From Aquarana catesbeiana (Eukaryota; Chordata; Amphibia; Anura; Ranidae), in the NCBI RefSeq assembly GCF_042186555.1, contig NC_133327.1, positions 101,267,853-101,331,852 of the forward strand: DNA of 64,000 nucleotides. Direction: 5' to 3'. Below, piece by piece: positions 19,540-31,200 of the stretch. Both the position numbers and the translations under genes were made by a program. Position 1 is the first letter of the stretch. Each line of letters opens with the position of its first letter. The notes below the pieces were generated by a model, which saw only the letters and a program-made list of their open reading frames with translations, was not told the DNA's origin and did no database searches.

Positions 19540-20854
19540 CAGTGGTGGCCCGTCCATAGGGGGAGCACAGGCGCCCCCCCCTCCAGGCAGTCACAAAAAA
19601 ATAAAAAAATAATTAAAAAAAAAAAAAATTTTTTTAAAACTGGCCCTTTAAAAAAAAAAAAATACAAAAAAAGGTCCTTAAGTGTACTGTGTTCGAACAC
19701 CGGACACAGTGCACTATGGGAAGTGCCACGTTTATGCAATCACGAGATTGCAGACGCGGTGCTTCATTTGCGGGCTTTTGTCCCGCCTGCAGCGCTTTCC
19801 AAAGCGTCGAGTAGCTTCCGCCCGGGGCTCGTAGTATCTATTACTATGGCCGGGTGGTTTGATTGACATCTGATTTAGATGTCACTTCCTGTTTTCTCTC
19901 TCCCATTGCGCCAGAGGGAGAGAGAAAAACGGAAGTATGAGGAGTGGATTCCTCCATCGCCGCTGCCAGTGGAAGGAGACACTGTAGGAGAGGACAACAC
20001 AGCAAGGTAAGTACAAGAAGGGGGTTTAATGTGACACAGCTGTATTTAATGGGACACAGGATGCATTTAATGTGACACAGGCTGCATTTGTACACAGGCT
20101 GCATTTAATGGGACACAGGATGCATTTAACAGGGACACAGGCTGCATTTAGACACAGGCTGCATTTAATGGGACACAGGTTGCATTTAATGGGATACAGG
20201 ATGCATTTGGACAAAGGCTGCATTTGGACACAGGCTGCATTTTATGTGACACAGGCTGTATTTTATGTGACACAGGCTGCATTTGATGTGACACAGGCTG
20301 CATTTGATGGGACACAGGCTGCATTTGATGGGACACAGGCTGCATTTGATGGGACACAGGCTGCATGTAAAGAGGGACTCCGCTGGGGGCACCTGATGTA
20401 AGGACGGACTCCGCTGGGGACACCTGATGGCATCTGGTGGCAGGGGACGTGGCTAGTGACACTCTCAGAGCTCCCACTGATTCTGCATTATGGTGAGTTG
20501 AATGATTTCATTGTATATTACAATGTAATAATAGAAATAATGCGCTTCAATCACAAACAACCATGGTGCCGGGATGATTGAAATGCTAACAGCAGGTGTT
20601 TGGAGTATCTTTATCTTGATTGTTAAACTTTCTAGAATACACATATTTCTATTGTGTAGGATCTAAGCCTGCTGTCCCTCCATCCCTCTCTCCCTCTCCC
20701 TCCATCCCTCGTTCATCTCAGACGCTAACCACATCACCTTAGAGCCACGCCCACTATTTTGCTGAAAACACGCCCATTTTCACCAAGTGGGAGGGGTCAA
20801 AAAGGAAGGGCGGGATCTGGCGCCCCCATTCTAAAACTTCACCAGCCGCCACTG
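19540..20854. mobile_element. hAT-type non-autonomous element with a 21-bp minisatellite
   Basis: 1315 bp with an exact 8-bp TSD GAATCCAC (19532-19539 and 20855-20862). Ends are CAGTGGTGGCCCGTCC and, read inward, CAGTGGCGGCTGGTGAAG. Its section after the array (20445-20600) is closely similar to 3565-3740 of the first hAT element, so the two are related. No transposase. Confidence 0.88.
20028..20365. repeat. 21-bp minisatellite inside a hAT element
   Basis: About 17 units of GACACAGGCTGCATTTGATG(G), with shorter 14-18-bp variants at the left end and near-identical 21-bp units at the right end. Confidence 0.9.
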
Positions 20855-21118
20855 GAATCCACAACGGTATATCATTGTAAATATCTAACAAGCTTTATTG
20901 ATCTTCAAATAGTATGTTAAAAACCACTAAAAATGACAGAAATAGCATTAATGTGAAGTAGTTTACCCAAATACTCAACAATCAAAAGAAACACAAACAT
21001 ACAAGTGGACAACGTTGTCACAAAATGGCGCCAGAACTTGAAACCCCATGCACACTGCACATGCACACCCAGTACACAATGTTATTCTATGGTGCTGCTT
21101 TAGTATTAAGCCAAAAAT

Positions 21119-21120
<2 letters not shown>

Positions 21121-21174
<54 letters not shown>
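21121..21174. repeat. (AT)n microsatellite
   Basis: About 27 AT repeats in the left arm of the foldback element. The corresponding place in the right arm (about 22163-22178) has only about eight. Confidence 0.95.
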
Positions 21175-21179
<5 letters not shown>

Positions 21180-23857
21180 GTATCTCTCACATGGATATTT
21201 TAGAACCTGAATATGCTAGTATGCTCATCGCTAGATATCCATTAAAGACTAAATATTGGGACCAGTGTCCGTTAGTTGATGGAAAGTTGAAGCAAAAAGA
21301 TATGATAGTAGTTGTAGGCTGATCGAATGTAATGCATAGATAAGCGTTCCGGATTTATGATATAATAGTAGTTGTAGGCTGATCGTATGTTATGCATAGA
21401 TGTGGCTCGAGAGTTCAGTAATCAGCAGGCTTGTCCATAGAGAACAGAGGAAGATGACAGTGCGGCGAAGCCACACAAAATTGCTGGGGCGTATGGCAGA
21501 GAGTCGGGCGGAGGTAGCGCTAGACTAGCCTCATGCTCTGCCATAGCAATTTTGTCACCTTCCTCTGCTCTCTATGGACAAGCCTGCTGATTACTGAACT
21601 CATGAGCCACCGTAGTTCACTTCCCGGTCAGCTGATCGGCAACTCCTATGCACGATCAGGACACTACGGATCACACTAGCACAGCCTTGAACGGACACTT
21701 TTCAAATTTCAACACTACAGTGGAGTGGTGAGAGCCTCCGGCTGTATCATGTGTTTGCGGAGTGGTGAGAGCCTCCGGGCTGTATCATGTGTTTGCTATC
21801 TCTTCCCATACCCGTTCCCTGAGAACACTGAGATATATTCAAATATACCGTGCACCTATCAGCTGTGTTAATGTGCCTAATTATATTTGCAGTATTGCAT
21901 GAATCACTGTGCTTAAAGGACTTGTTCATCTCATTTTGTGATCGCCCTGTCTTAGATCTGGGACGCTCATCTATGCATAACATTCGATCAGCCTACAACT
22001 ACTATTATATCTTAGATCCGGGACACTTATCTATGCATTACATTCGATAAGCCTACAACTACTTTCTTTTTGCTTCAACTTTAATCTATTAACTCTCCAG
22101 ACTTTCCATCAACTAACGAACACTGGTCCCAATATTTAGTCTTTAATGGATATCTAGCTATATCATATATATATATATGATATTTTTGGCTTAATACTAA
22201 AGCAGCACCATAGAATAACATTGTGTACTGGGTGTGCATGGGGTTTCAAGTTCTGGCGCCATTTTGTGACAACGTTGTCCACTTGTATGTGTGTCTTCTT
22301 ATTGTTGGGTATTTGGGTAAACTACTCCACATTAATGCTATTTCTAACATTTTTTAGTGGTTTTTAACATACTATTTGAAGATCAATAAAGCTTGTTAGA
22401 TATTTCTAATGATATACCATGGTGGATTCTCCTGATTGCTTTCTTGGGATATCTCTTTATCCCAACCCCCTTTCCTATATCCCAGTGATTTATTTGCTTT
22501 GGAGGTATCCAGTCCCAACCGACGAATCAGTAATACCCTACTACTGGTTGAGCCCTCTTACCATTTAATTAAATTGGATTCAGATTAATTTTATCCGTAT
22601 AGAATGTATATACTAAACTATTTCTGAGAATTCTATATTTTGGAGTCCGGAAACTTATTGCTAGGAGGTGGCTCTATGGAGAACAACTGATGTTAGGGAT
22701 GTGGGTGAAAGTTGTGCATGAGGATGTTCTTCTATACTGGAAGACGTATGAGGCCAAGGGAGCTCCCAAGAAGTTTAGGGAGGTCTGGTTTAGGTGAGTT
22801 GACTCAAAGGATACACTGGAGGAAGATATAGCTCAGAGCACAGAGCAGGATTAGGAGTGGTGCTTTAGTTAGCTAGGCCTCTCTGGAGGGTGAGGGTATA
22901 GGTACAACACACTGATTAAATGAAGGTTCTTTAGGGTGCCTACTCTATATCCCAATGCCAATGGTTATAGTTATTAAGTTGGGATACCTGAGGGGGAGGG
23001 AGGTAGGGGCTCTGGTCTACTCGGGGGTCTGGGCCCTGTTGCGGGGGGGGGGGGGGGATTCTGCCTCTTTCCTACTGGAGGTATTATTGGGGTTTAACTG
23101 TTTGGTTGTATGTTATGACAAAAAAAAGAAATGAAAGAAAAGCAGAAAATACTGGTTTACAGGTGTGAATTTGGGACTCGGGGTAGAGTCTTCAAAGGTT
23201 GATGATGGTGGCCCTGATTACTGGATCGCTGTGATATTTTTTCTGTACCTGTTCATATTGTCTCACTTACCTGGCATTTTGTCTGTATATTTTTTGTTAT
23301 GCTAAATAAAAATCTTTTGGGAAAAAAAATGATAAAACTGATTCACAGCAGAATAAATCCAATGTGTTTCGAGGGCCAATTACATTCCCCCTTCATCAGA
23401 GCTACAAAACAAATACAATGGTCATAAATTTAAAAAAGTAGAAGGTCATAAATATAAAAATGAATATATGTGTAAAAATAATAAATATAAAGTCAAAGGG
23501 TATATACCCTATTTTATATTATATGTGTTTATTATTGAGTGTGTTTGTCCCCCAAAATGTGTTGGATTTGTTCTGCTATGAATCAAATCTATCATTAAAT
23601 TATTTTGGACCCTTGGTCATTTATTTGGCACTCATTGGATTAGACAGTCTGTATGTGGAGCCTATATAGTCAATCAGGGACCAGCACACTGCATTTCTTA
23701 CATTTATTTTCCCTTCCTTTTATTTCACCATCATCTTGTATATGTTCTCTCTACTGTATGTTTTCTTAAATTTGCTTTTTTATTACTTTTCTTCTGCTTT
23801 CTGCACTTATTCATTGTTTACCCTGGCAGCCTTTTGTGGTCTCATTCAAACACAGTG

Positions 23858-24491
23858 AGGGGGTTTACTAAAACTGGTGCAGACAGAATCTGTTCCAGCT
23901 GTGCATAGCAACCATTTCGATTCTAATGCCGTGTACACACAATCGGATTTTCCGACAAGAAATGTCGGATGTGAGCTTGTTGGCGGAAAGTCCGACCGGT
24001 TGTATGCTCCATCGAACATTTGTTGTCGGACTTTCCGCCAACAAATGTTGGCTAGCAGGTTCTCAAATGTTCCAACAAATTTTTGTTGTCGGTCTTTCTG
24101 ATCGTGTGTACACAAGTCCCTCGCACAAAAGTCCACACATGCTCGGAATCAAGTAGGAGCCGGAATCAATCGGTCTTGTAAAACTAGCGTTCGTAATTGA
24201 GATATCACATTACTATTGAACTTCCTTTTTATCGGCTCGCCGTACGTCTTGTACGTCACTACGTTCGTAATTGTTGGCCAACATTTGTGTGACCGCGTGT
24301 ATGCAAGACAAGTTGGAGCCAACAACCTTCGAACAAAATTCCACGGTTTTGTTGTCGGAAAGTCCGATCGTGTGTACGAGGCATAAATTCAGCTTGTTCA
24401 ATTAAGATTTGACAACAAGACCTGGAAGCTGATTGGTTTCAATGCATAGCTGCACCAGATTTTGACTGCGCCAGTTTTAGTAAATCCTCCC
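23858..24491. mobile_element. MITE with a Harbinger MITE nested inside
   Basis: Inverted ends GGGTTTACTAAAACTGGTGC and its complement near 24462-24491. CACAGTG flanks both sides (23851-23857 and 24492-24498). The Harbinger-type MITE at 23927-24383 interrupts it. Confidence 0.7.
23927..24383. mobile_element. Harbinger-type MITE
   Basis: 457 bp with TSD TAA (23924-23926 and 24384-24386). Ends are TGCCGTGTACACACAATCGG and TGCCTCGTACACACGATCGG when read inward. Internal CCGACAAC-type motifs match the autonomous Harbinger at 6221-18367, so that element's proteins, or a close relative's, could mobilise it. Confidence 0.85.
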
Positions 24492-24883
24492 CACAGTGTA
24501 TACATCTGTCACAGCTTATTCCTGTATATACTTTAGATGTTGTTCAGTAGGTCCTACGCACAGGCCTCCTATCCTTTCTTTTTTGACTCCATAGCCATTA
24601 CATCCAACTTCAAGTAAATGTTATCACCGACTTTTAAATCTAGAACTCATTAAAAGCAGGCACGAAAGTAAGTAATATTAGAATACCATTTTATTAGTTG
24701 ACAGAAAACTGTCAAAAACGCAAAATAAAAAAATATAGAATATTTCCAACATGTAAACATATGAATACACGGTACACAATATCAAATATTCATATATTAA
24801 TAGAAATTCAAATTAAAAATGTAAATGGATCTGGTATTTAAAGTGCATTTTATGTCGAAATGATTATTATTACTATTATACAG

Positions 24884-25025
24884 GATTTATGTAGCACCAA
24901 CAGTTTGCGTAGCGCTTTACAATATAAAGGCAGACAGTGCAGTACCAATACAATTCAATACAAGAGGGTACAGAGGGCCCTGCTCATAAGAGCTTACAAT
25001 CTAATAGGCAGACATAATACAAGAC
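24884..25025. repeat. Dispersed repeat copy (same family as 4527 and 43397)
   Basis: Contains CAGCGCTTTACAATATAAAGG and AGAGCTTACAATCTAATAGG. Family not identified. Confidence 0.6.
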
Positions 25026-25104
25026 GCATCAAATAAAGATTGGCTGCAGTACAGACATGGATGGTTTCAGCAGAAAAGCAAGGTGAGGAATATGCATTCA
25101 ACTC

Positions 25105-26390
25105 CTAAAGTCCTATTAAACCCAAAAACAAAAATTGATTATATTCCAGCTTACCAGTCCTTAAATGTATGGCTGCATTCATTTTCTTTTTTTGTTAATT
25201 TTCCTTTATTTTCACCTGGTGATACTGTCAGCAAGTTTGGTATTTTGTCAACCTCCCTTAGCAAGGCCAGTAAAAGTGGTAGTTAGAGGCTTGGGACAAA
25301 CCATTTAACACTGACAGGGGTGCTTACAAGGGTCCGCTTTTATTCAGTTATGTAAAATCTTTATCTTAAAATGAAAGAAGCTGTTACTGCACCTGCTTCC
25401 ACAAGTGTTAGCGGGAGTTCGGCCTCAGGCTTCATGTACACGGGATGTTTTTACAACCTCTCCTGAACAATTTAACTTGACAGATAGTAACCCACGTTTA
25501 GAACGTCCGTTTTGCCACGTTTACATGCCGTGTTTTGTGTTTAGAAGCATTTAAAAAAAAAATATATATATATATTTTTTTCAAAATAGCCAAAAATGAA
25601 AAATGTCTGTAAACGAAACGTGGCTAAACGCGAGTTACCGTGTTTAGAAGCGTTTGGTGCTTGAAATGCCTCTAAACTCAGCTTCTGAACCCATTTTTTT
25701 GCGTTCCAAAAAAAGCCTCTAAACTCAACTGCCTAGAAATGACTGTAAATGACCCTGTGTACATGTACTGATAAGATAACATAAAGGAGAGTTCAGGAGC
25801 AGTTGAAAAAAAAATGCCCAACTGCTCCTAAACGTCCATTTACCAGCAGCAGTGTACATGAGGCCTTAATTCTTTAGCCCACATTCACATTGGGCCATTT
25901 TGACATGCGATTTAACATGTCAAATCGCCGCCCATTGCCGGCAATGGCACCGTCAGAATCGGTGTGACGCCGAATTTGTGTCGCTGATTCCCAAAAGTAG
26001 TTCCTGCACTACTTTTGGCGACTTCTGGGGTGATTTCAATAGACATCTGTGCATGAACCTGCACAGATGTCTCTGAAATCACTGCCGAAGTCGGACTGAA
26101 ATGTGGGTTTGAAATTATTTCAAACCCGCATTCAGTGTGAACCTAGGCTTAGTCAAGATCATCTAAAACTGCTAGTCTAACACTACCCTCCCCCAGACTG
26201 ACAATGCTGCTGTCCAAAGGTGTCTCTGTTGTTCCTCCATCTAGAGAGCAGACACCTTAAGATAGGAAACGTGTTGCTGCCTGGATCACCAGGCGTAAAA
26301 AAAAAAGAAAAGGAATGCAGCCACCACATTTAAGGATTGGTAAGCTGCAAAATATGACATTTTTGTTGTGGGGTTTATTACAGCTTTAAA
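25105..26390. mobile_element. Hairpin element with two MITEs inside
   Basis: The left arm (TATTCCAGCTTACCAGTCCT at about 25141) and right arm (AAGGATTGGTAAGCTGCAAA at about 26332) are reverse complements over about 100 bp. Between them lie a MITE with ends GGCTTCATGTACAC/GTACATGAGGCC (about 25428-25866) and one at 25877-26148 with TSD TTA. A second copy of the outer hairpin is at 54510-55300. Confidence 0.65.
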
Positions 26391-28055
26391 GAGATACAGT
26401 ACATTAAAGAATTATAATGGCTCTGATTGCCTCTGGAGCTTACAAAGCAAAGAAGAAAGGAGAGTTTTAATTGAGCAGAGATGCAAAATTGGTTTACCAT
26501 GATTTTGTCACTATTAAACAAAAGTGGTGTTCATTCTTCTACATACCTACAAATGCGTCCATCTTTATCACGTCATGACAGAGTAAAAATAATCCTATTA
26601 AATAAATTAATTACAATGTAGAATCTCAAAAAACAAAATCTAAGTAGTGTTGAGCTGGTCTTATTCAGCTGGTTTACCAGGGATCGGACAAATTTCTATT
26701 TCCCGGCTGGAAAAAGCTAAAACAGTGTATTCTGACCGCAGCAGGTTCCAATGTAAAAATACAATGTCCTGCCAGGGGGATTCCTCCATACACCTTGCTT
26801 GTGTGGATGGAGGAATCTCTTAGTCTATGGTTAGCTTAAGTCATAATGTTCGCACAACACAAATAAACAGACATATTTTTGCTTATGAAGCTTCCTGTAC
26901 AGACAATAAATGATATATTAGCTTATAAAATAAGTGCTTTATGCATAAGGGATTTAGGAGGAAAATATAGCTTATACAAGCAGATGGCAAATACTGGTAC
27001 TAACCATCTAAGTCCCCATCTATATTTGTGTGCCATGTGAATGTGTGCAAAATCGCACATGTGTTCATGCAATGCAAAAACGTTTTTGCTTTTATTGCAG
27101 GTTCATTCCTAATAGAACCACAACACACCTTGCTAACATGTGGGTTTTAACATACCACATGACATGGTTTCTTACTACCATGCACTGAAAAAAAAAAAGA
27201 AATGTACATACACTTTTTTAGTGCAATTTCTATGCGTTGGGCAGTCCTTTTAAATGAACAAGGCTGCCCAAAGCATGTAAAACCAGCATAAAAATGTGCA
27301 TCATCATATAGATGTAATAGATGTAACTAGGGGCTAATACTGCAATCCTCCGAGTTTTTCCTATGCCAAATGGTGGTAACCTCTTTTTTGGCCAGCCAGA
27401 GTGATAGAGTGAAGTGAGGTTAAAGTAGGACATGTTTTCATCCCAAATATCAAAGAGAGTATGCACCTCAAATTCCCTTGTAAATGCATTGCTTGAAGAT
27501 AGCATCCAGTGTTCAATATTACAAGTCCTTAGGTCAGTAATTGGAGAAAACCTGATACGCTACTACATAAAAACAAAGCACATGGTCATAGGATACAACA
27601 AATAATCTTGGAATGGTCACACCCCATGAAACATGTCTTTGACAGCTTTAGAAGTTTGTCTCAGGCGTCGGTATAGGATATTGTCATCTTAGGTCTGTTT
27701 TATACCCAAGCCCCAAAGACAAATTTTTAAAGACAAAAGTAATCACGTAATCCAGCTTTTAGTATAATTCACTAAACTTCACTTCTTACAAGCTTTCTGA
27801 GGTTTTCCTCTCTTACATATGCCATAAAAAGTTAAAAAATACTGTAAATTCAGTTATCTACATACTTTTACATCAGTTCATGCTGGTGTGAAGCTAATTA
27901 AGTGGGAGGACTGTCGCTAGTATTTTCTGATAATGGCAAATATGTCCTGGATGTCACGGAATGAGGTTTGGAATGGTTACTACATGCTTGCAGTAAAAGT
28001 GCTTCTTGCATACAATGCTTGTAAGTAAAGTCCATCATATGACTATATAATGTCA
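26391..28055. other. RSAD2 downstream region, possible 3' UTR, no gene seen
   Basis: Follows the RSAD2 stop codon on the minus strand. Part of it must be 3' UTR, but I could not identify a convincing poly(A) signal. Short ORFs here have no recognisable content. Confidence 0.4.
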
Positions 28056-28220
28056 TCACCAGTCCAACTTCAGGTCTGCTTTGCTCCACACGTACTTCCC
28101 ACCTCGTTTAAAGAACATTTTTTCATCAAAACCGCTAAACTTGATGCCATTTTCAACACCAACATCCAAGATGGATCTGGAAGGATCTTTTCGTCCATTT
28201 CTGCAGTCCAGAAAACGCAT
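28056..28220 (-). CDS. RSAD2: RSAD2 exon 6 (C-terminus and stop)
   Basis: 165 nt including the TGA stop at 28058-28056, acceptor AG at 28222-28221. It encodes MRFLDCRNGRKDPS, SILDVGVE, KFSGFDEKMF and the terminal KADLKLDW. This C-terminal tail is highly conserved in viperins and is needed for partner binding and Fe-S loading in studied homologues. Confidence 0.95.
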   Translation of the reverse strand: MRFLDCRNGRKDPSRSILDVGVENGIKFSGFDEKMFFKRGGKYVWSKADLKLDW

Positions 28221-31200
28221 CTGGAAGGAAGAATAGCAATCAGTTTTGTTGCTTATGTCACTTTACAGTAGTTTTCATTATCTTTTGTAGAAAGGTGACA
28301 CCAACAGGTCATATCAGAAAAGTTCCCTCACTGAGAGCACTGAGAGCACTGAGAGAACATCGAAGCCCCATAGGAGGCTCTCTGGGTAGTTGTACCAGTG
28401 GAAGGAAATCCAAACGGAAGGAAGCAATGGCCAGGCACACAGTATGCTGGCAGAATTATATTAACTGGATGGCCTGGGAAAAATGCAGAGATGGGGTCTG
28501 TGATTTTGGAAAAGGAAGCCTCCACAGACCTGCTCAGCCTCTTTCCCAAACAACAGGAGTATGTGGTTTAAAAGTAAAAAGTTATTTATATATGGCATGG
28601 GAAAGTTATTTAAATATCGCATAGAAGAATGTACAAAAAAATTGATTTTTAGGGTGTCCATTTACAACACAAGATTAAAAGTCAACAATCCATTTTGTTA
28701 ATTCATTAAAACCTGATTAAAACAATAACTATATTCAGGTTTCATTCCACAATATAAGGCTGAATCAACATATTTTATGCTACAACAGATTACATTCTCG
28801 ACATGTTTTGCCAAGTTCACAGCTTCTTCAGGAGTTTTGTAGCAAACTGAATCAACTGTTAGAATATGAAATGTAAAGAACCATCTGTATCTATATTAGA
28901 TAAAGGAACCAATCAATTTTGATGACAACAAAACAGTCGATCAGGTGGCTATAGCCATGAGAAGGAATGTAATCCCCACACACACTGTGTCCATTTACAA
29001 CGGGGGTCAACAACCGGTAGATCGCGATCTACCAGTAGATCGTTGCCAGGTGACTGGTAGCTTGTGGTCTGGGCTTGCTGACCCACCATCCCAGAGCATC
29101 AAACAGAGTGCAATGCAAAGCAACTACTTTTAAAGTTGGAGCTGTAAGCCAATGCCTCCTTTGTAGTGTTGGCTACTGTCCCATGTGAAGTGATACCAAC
29201 TGTACATCACCTCTTATCCCGTCTAGCGGTCTCCAGAGTTGTGCGGCAGCAGGAAATAAGAGATATTCAGGCCAGTGTGAAGCAATTTACTAGGCATATT
29301 AGTAAAAGGCTGCTCTCACACTGATGCACTGTGATTTACACAAACCGTAGGTGCAGTGCAGTGTACCTGCAGCTTTCGTAGGGGTTTGCTGTAGCCATAG
29401 ACTTCTTCTTCTGAATGCAGGAGTTTTTGTGCCCCACACCTGCAGGATATAATAGAAGTCTATGGCAAAGCGCAGCTAACCCACTGCACCCACAGTGCAG
29501 GTAAAACTCAGCACATTAGTGTGAAATGTTAACCCCTTGGACCCCACAGAAGCATGCAGTTGCAGGATGCTTACAGAGTGGCCCCGTGTACTTGAATGGG
29601 ACACATTTGGCAGGTGGTAGCACCCACCAAAAGCAATAGGGTGTTTAATTCCTGCTGCAGCATGTATACACCTTTGACTGCTGCCTCAGCAGCTAAAGGG
29701 GGTAGGGATTGGGGGTAGTAAAACCTCAATTAAACCATACCACCCCCCAACTTTATGTGTGAATGAGCCCTAAGGGTGCTGCTATCAAATGCAACTAAGG
29801 GCATTATTCAGGCACTGCTGCTCCTCCGAAAAGTGATCCGAGTGTGTTTGACAGGTGGTGAGGAGGCGATATGTTGCCTCCTCACTCCCTGATTTAAACC
29901 CATGATTGCCATGCAATGCACGTGATTGCGACATGGCAGTACATCAATTAATAGTTTAAATCAGGTGTGGGCAGGCGACACTGTCTGGTGATCTTTGACT
30001 TCTCCCATTTTGTTCAGGTAGATCTCCACCTCTTAGGCCGGGTTCACACTTGTAGAACAAACACTCCGACATCGTGAGCACATGTCGCATGACGTATGGA
30101 AATCAATGTTTCCCTATGAGAGCCGTCTTAACTAGTCCAACACAAGTTGGTCTGACTTTGAAAAAGGTTCCTCCACTACTTTGGTCCGACTTTGATCCTA
30201 CTTCAGCTCACTGAATATCATTGAAGTCGGATCAAAATCGGATCATCGTCTTAACTGATCCAACTTTGACATGCGACTTGTGCTCTGAGGATCTTGAAGG
30301 GGAACTCCACGCCAAATTAAAAAAAAAAACAATGGCATAGGGTTCCCCCTCCAAAAGCATACCAGGCCCTTTGGTCTGGTATGGACTTTAAGGGGAACCC
30401 CCATGCCAAAAAAACGATGTGGGGCCCCCCGAAAATCCATACCAGTACCTTATCCGAGCACACAGCCTGGCAGGTCAGAAAAGGGGTGGGGACGAGCGCC
30501 CCCCCCAGGCCACATGCCCTCAACATGGGAGGGTGGGTGCTTTGGGGCAGGGGGGCCCTGCACCCCCCACCGTAAAGCACCTTGTCCCCATGTTGATGAG
30601 GATAAGGGCCTCTTCTCAACAACCCTGGCCGGTGGTTGTCGGGGTCTGCGGGCGGGGGCTTATCAGAATCTGGAAGCCCCCCTCCCTCATTCACATAGGT
30701 TTGGGGCGGAGATCTGGGGTCCCCCTTGTTAAAGGGGCTTCCAGATTCTAATAAGCCCCCCACCCGCAGATCCCGACAACCATCGCCCAGGGTTGTCGGG
30801 AAGAGGCCCTTGTCCTTATCAACATGGGGATAAGGTGCTTTGGGGTAGAGGGCGCAGGGGCCCCCCGCCCCAAAGCACCCACTCCCCCATGTTGAGGGCA
30901 TGCGGCCTAGTATGGTTCAGGAGGGGAGGAGGCGCTCGCTCGTCCCCACCCCCTTTCCTGACCTGCCGGGCTGCATGCTCGGATAAAGGTCTGGCATGGA
31001 TTTTGGGGGGGACCCCACACTTTTTTTTGGCATGAGGGTTCCCTTAAAATCCATACCAGACCAAAGGGACTGGTATGCTCTTGGAGGGGGAACCCCATGC
31101 CATTTTTTAAAAAAATTTGGCTTGGAGTGCCTGGGATCAAAGTCGGATCCCCATTCATTGAAGTCGGATGGATGTCGGACTTCAAGTCGCAGGGCAAAGT

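Larger units (their letters stand above)
19487..22603. mobile_element. Large foldback (inverted-repeat) element
   Basis: Flanked by the 12-bp repeat ATGTATATACTA (19475-19486 and 22604-22615). Left-arm blocks (19489-19539, 20863-21120, 21225-21455) are reverse-complemented at 22420-22483, 22150-22425 and 21556-22150. The symmetry centre is near 21515. A hAT element interrupts the left arm. About 360 bp of the right arm (21608-21965) has no partner on the left. No coding sequence. The last 120 bp (22484-22603) is outside the palindrome. Confidence 0.75.
6164..23329 (+). mobile_element. L1/Tx1-like LINE fragment split by two nested insertions
   Basis: The whole block is framed by the 13-bp direct repeat TGATAAAACTGAT (6151-6163 and 23330-23342). 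LINE sequence survives at 6164-6220, about 18368-19486 and 22604-23329, ending with an AATAAA-containing 3' end and an A tract. The coding sequence is the C-terminal part of an endonuclease/RT-type polyprotein: FDTKF-QERVQKWQTLPL, then LPKFLYILSN and MGGLALLDL, a CHKC zinc-knuckle-like region near 19305, then GAPKKFREVW near 22760. Several stops make it dead. Removing the Harbinger and foldback insertions restores collinearity. Confidence 0.8.
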
